Shown piece after piece: positions 1 through 12,974 of a DNA stretch of 64,000 nucleotides (position 1 is the stretch's first letter; every line of letters starts with the position of its first letter). Where the stretch lies: positions 2,973,914-3,037,913 of the forward strand of contig NC_050468.1 of the NCBI RefSeq assembly GCF_013373865.1, in the 5' to 3' direction. The position numbers and the translations under genes were made by a program. A model generated the notes under the pieces. That model was not told the DNA's origin, made no database searches, and worked only from the letters and a program-made list of their open reading frames with translations. The stretch is from Monomorium pharaonis. Its lineage: Eukaryota; Arthropoda; Insecta; Hymenoptera; Formicidae.

Positions 1-683
1 TGGACTGATTAGTCTAATATCATATGTGAATGGTGCAATCGTACTTGGTTCTCTGTTCTCGACGAGCCCCTTTTATTAATCCAGTAGGTAAATCTTTTTC
101 ACGAGAAATGCGCCATCTCGAGATAGATAGTAAAGTCCCAGAAATAAAGTTTAAAACCCGATAATCCAACCCTGTTATTTGCATAAAATGTGCGTCATAC
201 TATTTGCGACAAGCCTTGCCAGCAAAAACAAAGCTGTTTACGGACACACCTTGTCGCAATTTTGTTGCAAAAGTGTGTTCGGCAAGTTTTATTTTGTTCT
301 TGCTACTAATTTGCTGTTATTCTGTGCTTAACAAGATTTCCTGTTCCTGCCATAAATTTATTGTCGTGTCGTGTAGCAAGGTTTGCTCTGTTATTTGTTT
401 AAATTTTGCATTTTATCATGTCGGAGCAAATCTTGTAATTTCTCTACGTAATATTTATGTACAAGTCTTTCTCTGTTATTTGCAGCATCGTGTGATGAAA
501 ACTTTTGCCGTAAATTTGCTCGAAACTTTTAGAAAACAAAGCAACAGACAATTACTTGTCATAAAATTGTTGTCAAAATTAAAACAATCCTTGATGTAAA
601 GCTTTCACGATATGTGATTTTAACAGGCCTAGCTAGCTGGGCATTTAATGTATGAATGATGATATTAAATTTTATTTTTACAG
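1..683. other. Left edge, no recognised gene
   Basis: No conserved protein or RNA is recognised here. The phrase CTGTTATTTG recurs loosely (near 172, 388 and 472), but no regular repeat period is visible. The open frame at 204-599 is Cys/Leu-rich and looks like nothing known. A THAP domain for the downstream P-like transposase would be expected in or beyond this region but is not visible. Confidence 0.4.
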
Positions 684-3600
684 TGACACAATTAGACTTT
701 GCCAGTCAATCGAAGACTTCGGAATCGCTCAGGGCAATAATGCGTTGCTTACGGTTGAGAATATGCAACCGCCTGTTCTGAATCCTGAATCAATGGATTA
801 TGAAGAAGCAGCAAACCCAACAAATGCTGAAATAATCGCTAACCGACAAGAAGCAGAAGAAATTCCAATTGATCAAATAGTCACAACTCCAAAAAAAAGA
901 ATGCGGTATCTTGGAGACATATTAGACAATAAGATTACAGATATGAGCCCGAGAACAATGATTAAATCCATTCGTATATTAAAACGAGCATGTGAGGAAA
1001 AGACTAAGACAATTAAACGGTTGTGTTGTCAAACGCGTCGTCAGAAAAGAAAAATCAAAAATATTTCTGCTGTACTTACAGAATTGCAACAGAAATGTTT
1101 ATTATCTTCAGAATCTTGTAATGTCTTGCAGGTACTAGAAAAGATAAGAATTATTATAAAGTGAGTTTGGCAAAGCAAATCTGAACGTCGGAGTGCTGTC
1201 TCTATCTCATTCTATCTTTGTTCAATTTCAGTAAATAACAAAGACAGATTGTGTTGATATAGCCTCCAGATTTGCTTTACCGAATGCACCCATTGAAAAT
1301 GTCCAGAACTAAAATATTAATTTAGTAATTAAAAAATGGTATTATTGAATCCTTTTTGTATTATTATATATATTATATTAGATATACATAATTTGTACAT
1401 ACAATGTATTATATACATTATATTTATATACAGCATTTGTACATACGTATACAATTGTTGATTAGCAGGTGTTTTATAACTTTTAATATATGCGTTAAAT
1501 GTTACAGACTAGATCTTATAATTTTTGTAACTTTTTTTTGCTACTGATAAATACTTTATTATATAATAATTATTAAATATAAAAGTATTATTATATAATA
1601 ATATAATAAAATATATATAAAATAAAATATTTAATTTTTTTATTATGTATTTATTAAATATTATATACAATAGGTTCGTATTTAGAACAAAGATGTTAAC
1701 GCATTGTTATTTAATAAAAGAATGCTTTTTTATAAAAATTCTTTTATTGGATAACGATGTGCTAACGGTATTTTTGTAAGTACGTTCTGAATACGGATCC
1801 GTATATTTATTATCCATATTTTTATTATTATTTCAGTCCATTACTGACGAAAATATAATACAGCAGATAGAAACAGGAAAAGTAAATGGAAAATATTCAA
1901 CGCAGCTACGATCATTTGCGCTAACATTGAATTTTTATAGCCCCAAAGCGTACAATTATGTTCGCAAAGTATTTAAAAACCGGCTACCAGCTCCATCAAC
2001 AATACGCTCCTGGTACAGTAACACCAATGGATCTCCAGGATTCTCTCAAGATGCAATTGATATTTTGAAAAGAAAATGTGAAGCAACACCTGACAAAGAA
2101 TTATTTGCATGTTTAAGTATGGATGAAATGGCTTTACGAACTCAAGTAGAGTGGAATCATTCACAGAAACGTTTTATTGGACATGTTGATTACGGAACTG
2201 TTATTGAAGATCCGGAAAATTTGCCACTGGCAAAAGAAGCATTAGTTTACTTGTTAACTGGAATCAATCAGCGGTGGAAGATTCCAGTTGCATATTTTTT
2301 TGTGGCTAATCTTACGACAAAAGAACTCGCCGAAATTACTAAAAAAGTTTTGGAATTTATATCTGATTCCAAAGTGCGCGTTGTGGCTTTAACTTTCGAT
2401 GGGCTTCCAGCAAATATAGCGATGTGCTCGCAACTCGATGCAGATGTATATAAAAGAAAACCATATTTTAAACACCCTGTTCATAAATAAAATGTATACA
2501 TTTTCTTAGATGCAGCGCACATGCTAAAACTAATTCGCAATGCTCTAGCATCTAAAAAAATTCTTTTTGATAGAGATGGAAATGCCATCAAATGGGAATT
2601 TTTTGAAAGACTGGTAAGAATTCAAAAAGAGAACTTATGCCATTTAGCAAATAAGTTAAATCGGAAACATGTAGAGTGGTTCAAAAATAAAATGAACGTG
2701 AAATTGGCTGCACAAACGTTAAGTGATAGTTGTGCTTGCGCATTTGAACAACTTTTAGAAGATGGAGTTCCGGAATTTGCAAAATGTGCAGCGACAGCTA
2801 AATTTTGTGGGATGGTTAATAATACTTTTGATTGTCTCAATTCAAGAAGTATTTTTGCAAATAGCTACAAAAAACCACTTTCTCCAGATACCGCTAAGAG
2901 CATATTGCAATTTTTTCAAGATTTGATTGACTATTTTTCGTCAATAAAGATGGAAATATTAGGAAAACCAATAACTGAAACAAAATCGAAAACTGGATTT
3001 CTTGGATTTATTATTGACATGACAAATTTAAAGAATTTGTACTGTGACTATATTGAAACAGGCTATTTACGTTATATATTATCCTACAAACTATCACAAG
3101 ATCACTTAGAAATATTATTTTCCTGTTTCAGGGCTATGGGGGGGTTTAATAATAATCCGAACTGCGTTCAATTTTCGGCATCATTTAAAAGACTTCTACA
3201 TCATAACGAAATTACTTCATGGGCTATGGCAAATTGTATAGCTCTTGATGATACATCCATTTTAACAGTTTCATCCAGAAAAAAATTATTAAATCCACTG
3301 GACGAAATAAATACGGAAACAAATAAAATTGATATAGGATATGACATAGACGACATACCCTTGCATGTAATAAATTCTGTATCTGCGCACACAGCCGAAT
3401 ACGTTGCAGGTTTCGTTGAAAAACAAATTGTACAAAAAATTAAATGCAATACTTGTAGTCAATTACTAAATGAATGTGAAGAAGTACCGTCCTTATTTAT
3501 AAAAAGAAAAAGTTTTGGCTTTTTGCGGTACCCGAGAGTCGATACGTTATCAATTATTATAGCTGCGGAAAAGATATTTAATTTATTTAGGTTACAAAAT

Positions 3601-3864
3601 GAATTAAAACTTAAAAATATAATGCAAAAAATGATTATACTTTCTTTAAGATATATCAATATGCCAAAAATATTTATTAATTTCGAGTCTCATGTTAAAG
3701 ATATGGATCTCATGGAAAATCATAAATATTTGATAATTAAGTTAATATTAAGCACTTTTTTTAGAGTTAAATTATGTTATTTTGGCAAACAAAGTACATT
3801 AGATGAGTACAAAACATTCGTGAGGCATACATTAACAAAAACAGTTATTTTTTCCGGCCAGTAA
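684..3864 (+). pseudogene. P-element / THAP9-like transposase, one in-frame stop
   Basis: P-superfamily transposase, a DNA cut-and-paste enzyme of the nucleus. It reads as two exons. Exon 684-1131 follows a TTTTTACAG acceptor and encodes a basic linker/coiled coil (LCCQTRRQKRKIKN). The intron is 1132-1836 (CAG|GTACTA to TTTCAG). Exon 1837-3864 carries the RNase-H-like core and C-terminus, and both exons join in phase 0. Core landmarks are SMDEMALR (first acidic residue), LTFDGLPANI (second), LDAAHMLKL, GGFNNNPN and a C-terminal CNTC motif. The only disruption after the junction is a TAA at 2488-2490, with conserved reading continuing directly behind it in the same frame. No N-terminal THAP zinc finger (C2CH) is visible upstream, and no terminal inverted repeats were identified, so the copy is 5'-incomplete. 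One lesion suggests it is young or an assembly error. Superfamily identity is confident; loss of function is inferred. Confidence 0.85.
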
Positions 3865-4099
3865 CATATAAGTATAGATGTTATAAAATATGTTTTTTTA
3901 ATGTATTATTTTAATATTTTATTTGAAGTTTTGTTTAAAATGTTATATTTTAATATTTTATCTAATAAATATTTCTAAGAGAATATATTTTACAATTTTA
4001 ATTTATATTATAACCAAAAATATTCTTTCTACAATTGATATAACCTCATGACATTTAAATTTCCCGGATTTTTTTCACACCATATCTATAAGGTCTATA
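3865..4099. other. A+T-rich spacer behind the P-like transposase
   Basis: Non-coding A+T-rich sequence containing several AATAAA-like hexamers that could serve as polyadenylation signals. No P-type terminal inverted repeat was recognised. Confidence 0.4.
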
Positions 4100-4228
4100 C
4101 TCTAGTTTACACCGACCACTTGGTACGCGTATCAAATAGTAAATAACTAGTGAATGTGTTTAATCATTGACTGATTAGCTTAAATTCACTACTTGATACG
4201 CGTATCAAGTGCTCGATGTAAACTAGGG
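4100..4228. repeat. Palindromic MITE, CTCTAGTTTACA ends
   Basis: Short imperfect palindrome. The left arm starts CTCTAGTTTACACCGACCAC and the right arm is the complement of CCCTAGTTTACATCGAGCAC. Both arms contain TACGCGTATCAA. It has no coding capacity. The terminal motif recurs at 59821. A clean target-site duplication was not found. Confidence 0.65.
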
Positions 4229-4586
4229 CTATGGTAAAAAGTCGGCTGAAAAAGATCAAAGATGCCAACACTTCGGGTGCGTTCGGGGAGCTCACTATTA
4301 GCGCTACGCAGCACTACCGCTGTTCGCGGAGACGCTGAATAGTGCTATAAAAATTATGATGACGTCACTGTCTGTAGCGTTTGACGTCATAAACGCACGC
4401 TATCCATGCTACTGCTTCAGAGGTAATGCATGGATAGCGTTTGGCTCAATCCCCACCATTGTCTGTTTAAACATCACGTGCTATCTCTCTTTTAAGGTTA
4501 GAGAAAATTTATGCGTGATCTTGAAAGAAGAAAATAAGAAATTGTTTATATGTCCTAATGAAAATATTTAATTAAAAATCTCTTCA

Positions 4587-4625
<39 letters not shown>

Positions 4626-4959
4626 TCTGTTTCATTAAAATTTATTAAATTTATTAAAATATATTAAAATTCCTTAATATATACTCATTTAAATTTGTTA
4701 AAATTTCTTAAAATTCATAAAATTTATTTTATTACATTGTTATTTATTATATAAATAAATTTTATAAATTTTAATAAATGTTAAATATTAATTTTTAATA
4801 AATTTTAATAAATTTTAATGCATTTTAATAAATCTTAATAAATAATAAAAAGGGATCAAATAAAAAAGTTTCTGTGAAATATTTCATTAATATATTTCTA
4901 TCAAGATGATCAAGACTGGATCTTTGAGTTTAATATTATTTTTCATCAAAATATGTATA

Positions 4960-6518
4960 CAGGGTGTCCCAGAATGAATAATTTTTATTTTACAGAGTGA
5001 AAGAAAATAAAATTTTAAACTAAAAGTTTCTTTAAAAATTTTGGCTTAGACTATTATTTACTGAATTATTAATAAATAAAGTTGATCAATCAGACGGCGC
5101 GCGGCCGGCATACGCAGCAGCGTGCCATGTGGCTCTACGGGCTCTCCACGCGCTTATTATTACACATTCCGTTACTTAAAGCTTTATTTTTATTTTTTAT
5201 ATTAATGAATAATTAAATAAATAAACTTAAATTAATAAATAAATAAAGAAATAAATAACTAAGTAAACTAATAAGTAAATAAATAAAAATAAATTAAATT
5301 AGAAATTATTTCAATTCCTTATTATTTTTTATTTTTAGTTGTTAATTATTTATTTATGTACTTGTATTTATTTAATTATTTAAAATATTTATTTGATTCA
5401 ATTACTTAATTCTCATAGTTGACTTAACAACGATAGACAAAATTAACTACAGAGAGTGTGTTATACAAAGGTATAAAAAAAATTGTTGATAAAAAGTATT
5501 AAAATAAATTGTTAGTAAACAATTTGTTTAAACAATTTTTTAAAGAATTATTTCAGCATGTGTTTTTAGGGCCACAAAAACCTAAAACGTGGAACAAATC
5601 TTAGCCGCAATTTACGTAAAAATGTTTTACTTTTAAATAAAAAAAATTTTAATTTATTTTACTCCTTCCTCTCCTCTTTAAAAAATGTTTTCAAATAATA
5701 AGAAAAAAATAAAAAATGGTAGAATACGAATTATTTTTATTAATTGAATTTAAAATAATAGCACCGAATTCTACGGGAAAAATTGCATAAGGAACGCATG
5801 ATGCATATCGATATTAAGAAATTATTTAAGAAATTGTTTAAACATTCTTTTTAAAACTGTTTTTAAGTAAAAATTGATAGCTCCTTTGCTACAAAAAAAT
5901 CACTCTAATAATTAAAAAAAACACATGCTGAAATAATTCTTTAAAAAATTGTTTAAACAAATTGTTTACTAACAATTTATTTTAATACTTTTTATCAACA
6001 ATTTTTTTTATACCTTTGTATAACACACTCTCCGTAGTTAATTTTGTCTATCGCTGCCAAATCAACTATGAGAATTAAGTAATTAAATCAAATAAATATT
6101 TTAAATAATTAAATAAATACAAGTACACAAATAAATAATTAACAACTAAAAATAAAAAATAATAAATTATTGAAACAATTTCTAATTTTATTTATTTTTA
6201 TCTATTTACTTATTAGTTTACTTATTTATTTTTCTATTTATTTATTAATTTAAATTTATTTATTTATTCATTAATATAAAAAATAAAAATAAAGTTTTAA
6301 GTAAGAGAATGTGTAATAAGCGCGTGGAGAGCCCGTGGAGCCACATGGCACGCTACGCTGCTGCGTATGCCGGCCGCGCGCCGTTTGATTGATCAACTTT
6401 ATTTATTAATAATTTAGTAAATAATAGTCTAAGCCAAAATTTTTAAAGGAACATTTAGTTTAAAATTTTATTCTCTTTCATTCTATAAAATAAAAATTAT
6501 TCATTCTGGGACACCCTG
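4960..6518. mobile_element. Foldback element, CAGGGTGTCCCAGAATG ends, TATA TSD
   Basis: Long inverted-repeat element with arms of about 0.75 kb meeting near 5740. The left end CAGGGTGTCCCAGAATGAAT is mirrored at the right end and flanked by TATA on both sides (4956-4959 and 6519-6522), as for a TA-targeting element. The arms share a G+C-rich island (GCGCGCGGCCGGCATACG) within A+T-rich sequence. No ORF of note is present, so it would depend on another element's transposase. It sits inside the 4275-7361 composite. Confidence 0.85.
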
Positions 6519-7200
6519 TATAATAATATATACTATTTTGATTCATTACACTGCATGTACTGTTTGTCTTAAAATGCAATCCTTTTCTGTACCAATTGCA
6601 AATATGTAAACGACTTAAGTATCATTATTATCAATTAAATTGATAACGTAATCATATATTATTTTAAAATTTTAGTTTAAATAATTAATGCAATTCAAGA
6701 GCGACAATATACGACATAGTGCAAAAAAACATAAATTTACATTAAAAAATTATATTAGGCATAAGCATCAAACATATAATATTATGTAAAATAAATATAA
6801 ATTAATAATTAATTAATTTGATTTTGAATTGAGATAGAAAAATGGAACAAAATAAGAATTTATAGGAAATTGTTTAAATTATTTTATTTTATTACATATA
6901 AAATAATTTTAATTAAAGAGTAATATATAGGACTTATTAATTATTATTTAATTTATTTAAAAATTAAAAAATTTATTTAATAAAATCGTAAATAACTTTA
7001 ATAATTTTTATTTTGTGAACTTCAATAATTTCAATTTCTATTGAAAAATTTAATTGTTTAATAATCATTTTATAATTATTAAAATATTGAATATAAAATA
7101 AATATAAACAAATAAGTATCATATATATATAAAGAAAAATAATAATAAATATACTAAGTAACATAGTTAACATAAATAATTATTAATATATATATAAACA
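6519..7200. other. A+T-rich interior, no gene seen
   Basis: Extremely A+T-rich sequence within the composite element. Short open frames here (for example 6973-7173, minus strand) have the composition expected of A+T-rich noise. Confidence 0.5.
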
Positions 7201-7480
7201 TTTTGTTAATATTGCTGGCAGTGGCTAATCAACTGCCCAACAGTGTTTGCTACGCTATAGCTGTTCACGGAACTCGCTATCACTACCGCGCTATTGGCTC
7301 CACGAACAGTTCAGATAGCGTTAGCGTTTGTAGCGTTAATAGTGTCTCCCCGAACGCACCCTTTGTGTCCCTACTGTATAGTATACTGTGACATACATAG
7401 GTTTGTTCTTAGATCTGTTTTTTATTTCTGCACTGGCTGCACTAGTTCAAAAAGTGTACACTAAAGCCTGTAACCATTGG

Positions 7481-7595
7481 TCTGTTCTTTCTAGCTGCAC
7501 TGTTGCACTGGTGCAATAAGTTAAAGTAAGACAAATATATTTTTTCTCATTCTAACTTATTGCACCAGTGCAACAGTGCAGCTAGAAAGAACAGA
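7481..7595. repeat. Perfect 43-bp hairpin
   Basis: Arms 7481-7523 and 7553-7595 are exact inverse complements (starting TCTGTTCTTTCTAGCTGCAC) around a 29-bp A+T-rich loop. It looks like a small MITE or a cruciform-forming hairpin. The sequence immediately outside the hairpin shows no obvious TSD. Confidence 0.8.
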
Positions 7596-8419
7596 CCACG
7601 TCTTAACCCGCGTTCACAACTAGACGATAGAGACCTCTTGCGGCTGAACTGCAGAACCTATCGTGCGAGCCGGCCAATAGAAATCTTCGTAGGTAGGATC
7701 TCTCTCCCCGAGTCCAGGGCCCCTATTCTTGAAACTGTACGCAACTTTACGTATACGCACGTTGCGAACGGTGAAATTGCGCATACGTTTCTGACATGGT
7801 ATTCTTGAATATAAAAGTGTAGTATTCGCAGAGGAAAACGTATACGCTTTCCATTGCACTGATTTACGTTTGGCAACGTCGGAAAATAGACGTACATTCC
7901 TACAAACATCGACAAAATTAATAAAGCTAAGATGCGCTTATTTAAATTAATTATAAAAAATTTTGAGTTTATTATATTTAAGTCTTGTTTGTTACATCTA
8001 ACATGTTTATTACATCTTTGTAAGTAAAAAAATAAGATTGTTCATGTAATATATTGCAACAATTGTGATCTTAAACTTGTCAAGGTTTAATTGTTAGATG
8101 AAATTAATAAGACTGAGTAAGATTGAGTTAAAAAGATTTTATACGCAATATTAATATATGAAAAAGCAAGTATTATAGTTTACTACTTTAATTTTTTTAA
8201 TAAGACGTCTAAAATTATAAAATAAAATTTTACTAAATCGTTTCTTTTTTTAATAAATAAATACATGAGAATTTTAGTAAATTTTAAAGAAAGAGGATTA
8301 TTATAAGAATTAATTTTATTTTACATTTTAATAAATGTTTAAAAGTGGGAATGTTACATGCCATGAAGAATACGTTATAATATTTAAAAGTCTTTTATAT
8401 AATTCTTTTATATATTATA
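7596..8419. other. Unassigned spacer
   Basis: Contains a G+C-richer block near 7700-7870, rich in TACG/CGTA dinucleotide contexts, with TATTCTTGAA at both 7731 and 7800. This may be a remnant MITE. The remainder to 8419 is A+T-rich with no recognised gene. Confidence 0.4.
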
Positions 8420-10330
8420 CAGGGTGTAATGTAATCGGAAGCCATCCCGTAATGGAAAGATAGACGGGATCGAGATGAACATAAAAGTCCAATATTGTCT
8501 TGGGTTAGGTCTATCAATAATCGAGATATAAATTTTTCAAATTGTACGAATGAGAGCGCGTCGTGTGAAGAGCCGAGACGCTCGAGCTGTAGCGCGGCCC
8601 ACTGTGTCGAGCATTGGCTGCCGGCGGCGGGGGAAGAAGGAGAAGCGGTGCCGCTGCCTGTGCTTCGCCGCCCTCGCGTCTCACTGCACCGCGCCAATAC
8701 TCGTGGCAATGGCAGCTATGCACATTCGCGATTACTTGACAAATTAGGACAGTTAGCAAAGATATGACAAATTAAAACCGTAATAAACTGCTGTGATTAA
8801 GAAAGTCGAAAGAGCGAAAGCGATAGATACTTATGGAATCTACAAATAATCTAATTTCTATCGTAATTGTGAATAAGTAAATTAATAAAAGTTTTTCGTA
8901 CATTCACGAAAGATTCTTTCTTTTTCTTAAATATCTTATTTACAGTATCATACAATTCTAACTTTGTTTCTTATCGAATTGTGTCGTACTGTTAAATCCT
9001 TGATGAAAACATTAATAAAAAATTAACATAAATTTACAATTGATTCTTAAAGTGATAATTTTCTTTTATAAGTGTATTATAATATTTGCCGCATCAAATT
9101 CTCTCATCGTTTCTTATTGTTTTTTTTCCATGGAATGTTAAATTAACAAAGGTTTATCACAATTAATATCTACGATTGATTCTTCATACATTCTCATTTC
9201 GTAAATATTTAATTAGAAAATTATAAAATGCGCGATATATCCATATAATATGTTACACTCATTGTTCATAACACGATAGAAAAATATCTCTTGATGTAAC
9301 GATTTCACAATAGATTATGCTTTCTACGATAATTATGCTTAGAGATGTTCAATATCAAATGTTATTAATATAACGATGAGTTTTTCTTTCATAACGATAG
9401 GGAACTCGGAATTTCTTTTATCTTTAATTACATTATTAATTACGACAGATTTTTACTGATTGATTCAGAATAGATATCAAGAAAAATACAAAAATCTAAT
9501 TGGTTTCTCTTTCGTAATCCATTACTTGTCTGAATAAAAAAAAAAGAATTTCAAGAAGTGATATCATTGTCTATCGTTCTCTCGTTTCCTGTTAGGAAAG
9601 TATATTTTCTCGTTGGAATATGACAAAATATCTACGGAGACATCGTGTTTAATAGTTCTGTTGGAATATTTCGTAAACTTAAGTTCTCTATTGTATAATA
9701 ACGAAAGAAAACGCTTTGTTGTTAACCATACTGGTGACATTAACATCTCCAAGTATAATTACGATCGTATCGTATAATTTAATCACGAAATCGTTAGATC
9801 AGGCATGATACAAGATATTTAAGGAAAAGAAAGAATCTTTCGTGAATGTACGAAAAACTTTTATTAATTTACTTATTTACAATTACGATAGAAATTAGAT
9901 TATTTGTAGATTCCATAAGTATCTATCGCTTTCGCTCTTTCGACTTTCTTAATCACAGCAGTTTATTACGGTTTTAATTTGTCATATCTTTGCTAACTGT
10001 CCTAATTTGTCAAGTAATCGCGAATGTGCATAGCTGCCATTGCCACGAGTATTGGCGCGGTGCAGTGAGACGCGAGGGCGGCGAAGCACAGACAGCGGCA
10101 CCGCTTCTCCTTCTTCCCCCCGCCGCCGGCAGCCAATGCTCGACACAGTGGGCCGCGCTACAGCTCGAGCGTCTCGGCTCTTCACACGGCGCGCTCTCAT
10201 TCGTACAATTTGAAAAATTTATATCTCGATTATTGATAGACCTAACCCAAGACAATATTGGACTTTTATGTTCATCTCGATCCCGTCTATCTTTCAATTA
10301 CGGGATGGCTTCCGATTACATTACACCCTG
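8420..10330. mobile_element. Foldback element, CAGGGTGTAATGTAATCGG ends, TATA TSD
   Basis: Inverted-repeat element with arms of about 520 bp (8420-8941 and 9810-10330) and a middle of about 870 bp. The left end CAGGGTGTAATGTAATCGGA is mirrored at the right and flanked by TATA on both sides. The arms include a G+C-rich block that produces spurious open frames on both strands. No transposase is present. It shares the terminal heptamer CAGGGTG and the TATA flank with the 4960 element, but the rest of the sequence differs. Confidence 0.85.
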
Positions 10331-10357
10331 TATACATGGAGGAGGAATGCCAGCACT

Positions 10358-10924
10358 GAAAGTGTGTCCAAGATCTGTGCGAGAAAGAAAGGTATATATT
10401 ATGATACTTGCTCTCTCTCTGCGCATGCGTCAAACGCTATGGACGGGATTTATAGGCCGGTATTCATAGTCGGGTCTTATATTTAAGATCATCTTAAGTA
10501 CTGTCTTAAGATGCCATCAACCAATCACAGAGCCGTATTAGCATCTTAAGACATTGCTTGAGACGATCTTGAAATAAGATTTGACTATGAATACCGGCCA
10601 TAGACCGATCTTAAGCTCAAGCATTGTCTTAAGTACGTCTAGCTTCGAGCCGACTTGAGACTTACTTAACCAATGAAATAACAGCATTGACGTCTCAAGA
10701 TCGTGCTTGAGCTGGAACTTGAATAAGATTCGACTATGAATTCCGGCCTATATGTACAATGGCTGGCATTGTATGTTTCACACACACATACAATTCGTAA
10801 TTAAGTACAAAAGTGCACAAGAAGTGTTGAAACTGCGGTGCAGATAATGATATTAACGCATGCGCAGAGAAAGCGAGTATCATGATATACCTTTCTCTCT
10901 CGCACAGATCTTGGACACACTTTC
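10358..10924. repeat. MITE with about 75-bp inverted ends, nested elements inside
   Basis: The left end GAAAGTGTGTCCAAGATCTG runs about 75 bp through GCGCATGCGT and is mirrored at 10850-10924. The interior is occupied by the GGCCGGTATTCATAGTC MITEs. No coding sequence. Confidence 0.7.
10455..10599. repeat. 145-bp MITE, GGCCGGTATTCATAGTC ends
   Basis: Terminal inverted repeats of 17 bp (GGCCGGTATTCATAGTC and its complement) match exactly. The interior consists of diverged TTAAGA-containing inverted sequence. ATA on both sides fits a 3-bp duplication. A second, left-truncated relative follows at 10603-10748, ending CTATGAATTCCGGCC. Confidence 0.75.
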
Positions 10925-10976
10925 GGTCTACATAAAACCATAGCAAAATCCTCCTTCATGTATATATACTCAAAGT

Positions 10977-12149
10977 GGGTGTTTACAATAATGGCTATCT
11001 GAGTAATTTTCTCTAGGACCGAAATATATGATAAGCACAACCATCTACTATCATCATGATTCGTGACAACTCAATGCTGTCCGGTATAGCCAAATCATCA
11101 CGAGCAAGTTGCGAGTTGCGAGTTCCGTGAGTTTGTAGCAGGTAACCTAAAAAGTACGACATAAATAATTTGATTATTACAATTAAAAATAATCTGTTTT
11201 TAATGTATGGTAAGATTATTAACTTCATTAAAATAGTAATTATATAACACAATCATGTATTTTTAAAGTATTGTCTAAAGTAATATTAAAGAGATTATTT
11301 TATTTACAAATATTTTATTTATTAATTTGTCTATCAAGTTTCTATTATAACGTATATCTAACGCATATCTAACGTATATCTGTTTACAGTATATCTTAAT
11401 TTACTATGCACTTGTATTACAAATTAAAAAAATTTATTGTAACATTATTATTAGTTTCACATTAGTGAAATATTCATGCATAATATTTATACATAAAGAT
11501 ATATGATTTTTTAAAATAATGATAAAACCATGCAACTTATCATTAACAGTTGTTACAAGAAAGAAAAATATTTATACTTAAATTTTTATTTTACTTGTAA
11601 TCTAAAAAATATTATTAATAATGATTTATTTAGTAATTTTACATAATTTATCTCATTTGTTTCAAAGTGTTAACACCATCCGTTTAATAAAAGATGACTT
11701 TTCTAATATATATGTTAGTTAATAATAAATAATAACATTTATTGAGAATCAATGTTTAATTAAAATATTATATTAGGTTTTGAAATAATACCGTTATGAT
11801 AGAAACTTGATAGACAAAATAAATATTTGTAAATAAAATAATCTTTAATATTACTTTAGACAATACTTTAAAAATACATGATTGTGTTACATATAATTAC
11901 TATTTTAAAGTTAATAATCTTATCATACATTAAAAACAGATTATTTTTAATTGTAATAATCAAATTATTTATGTCGTACTTTTTAGGTTACCTGCTACAA
12001 ACTCACGAAACTCGCAACTTGCTCGTGATGATTTGGCTATACCGGACAGCATTGAGTTGTCACGAATCATGATGATAGTAGATGGTTGTGCTTATCATAT
12101 ATTTCGGTCCTAGAGAAAATTACTCGGATACCCATTATCGTAAACACCC
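10977..12149. mobile_element. Harbinger deletion derivative (non-autonomous), AGT TSD
   Basis: The ends GGGTGTTTAC and GTAAACACCC match those of the larger Harbinger copy. AGT flanks both sides (10974-10976 and 12150-12152), a 3-bp duplication as expected for PIF/Harbinger. The first 370 bp or so match the left end of the 12328 copy and the rest from about 11388 matches its right end. The middle, including both genes, is missing. Terminal regions of about 350 bp are inverted relative to one another. Confidence 0.85.
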
Positions 12150-12327
12150 AGTGTCACGTCATCATGCCGCACACCGCCATAATTTACTGCACTCTGATCG
12201 GTTGCTGTAATCAAGTTTACAACGTATCTTTACTCTATTGTAGATTGATCCGTTGTAAAACATTTATGACTACTACGGGTGCGTTTGGGGAGACGCTATT
12301 AGCGCTATCAGCATCAGTTTATCCTTG
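12150..12327. repeat. 178-bp spacer repeated between Harbinger copies (first)
   Basis: This spacer reappears with a few indels at 16243-16420, so each Harbinger end is followed by the same sequence. It contains GGGTGCGTTTGGGGAGACGC, a relative of the terminal repeat at 4275 and 7361. This fits either a tandem segmental duplication or insertion of Harbinger into a pre-existing repeat. Confidence 0.75.
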
Positions 12328-12974
12328 GGGTGTTTACGATAATGGCTATCTGAGTAATTTTCTCTAGGACCGAAATATACGATAAGCACAACCATCTACT
12401 ATCATCATGATTCATGACAACTCAATGCTGTCCGGTATAGCCAAATTATCACGAGCAAGTTGCGAGTTGCGAGTTCCGTGAGTTTATAGCAGGTAACCTA
12501 AAAAGTACGACATAAATAATTGATTATTACAATTAAAAATAATCTGTTTTTAATGTATGGTAAGATTATTAACTTCATTAAAATAGTAATTATATAACAC
12601 AATCATGTATTTTTAAAGTATTGCCAAAAGTAATATTAAAGAGATTATTTTATTTACAAATATTTTATTTATTAATTTGTCTATCAAGTTTCTATTATAA
12701 CGATATTATTTCAAAACCTAATATAAAATTTTAATTAGACATTGATTCTTAATAAATGTTTTATTAATGTTATAAATGTTATTTTATTTAAACGTATTTA
12801 TAAACATAAGCAGTCATAAAAGAACAGATTTTGACTTGTGCTGTCAATTTTATATCATACTTTGTTGAATTTTGTTAAATTTTTATTAGTTTAAATTGGT
12901 TAGATTTCTATTTTTGTAACTATAAAATCTACATTTTGAAAAATCTGATTTTTACAGATCTGCTTCATTGAGAA

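Larger units (their letters stand above)
4275..7361. mobile_element. Composite element with GGGTGCGTTCGGGGAG inverted ends
   Basis: The left end reads GGGTGCGTTCGGGGAG and the right end is its inverse. Both continue into related ACTATTARCGCTAC sequence. A third relative, GGGTGCGTTTGGGGAGACGC, lies at about 12280 and again at about 16370. The interior is A+T-rich without a transposase, contains a (GA)n run near 4591-4621, and is interrupted by the foldback at 4960-6518. Whether the two ends belong to one insertion is inferred from orientation only, because no clear TSD is seen. Confidence 0.5.

Noticed and set aside
204..599. 131-residue open frame at the left edge
   Set aside because: Low-complexity Cys/Leu-rich translation without recognisable domain, splice context or conservation cue.
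8395..10469. Mirrored ORFs of 60-160 residues on both strands
   Set aside because: They lie in the inverted arms of one foldback and are the same sequence read twice.
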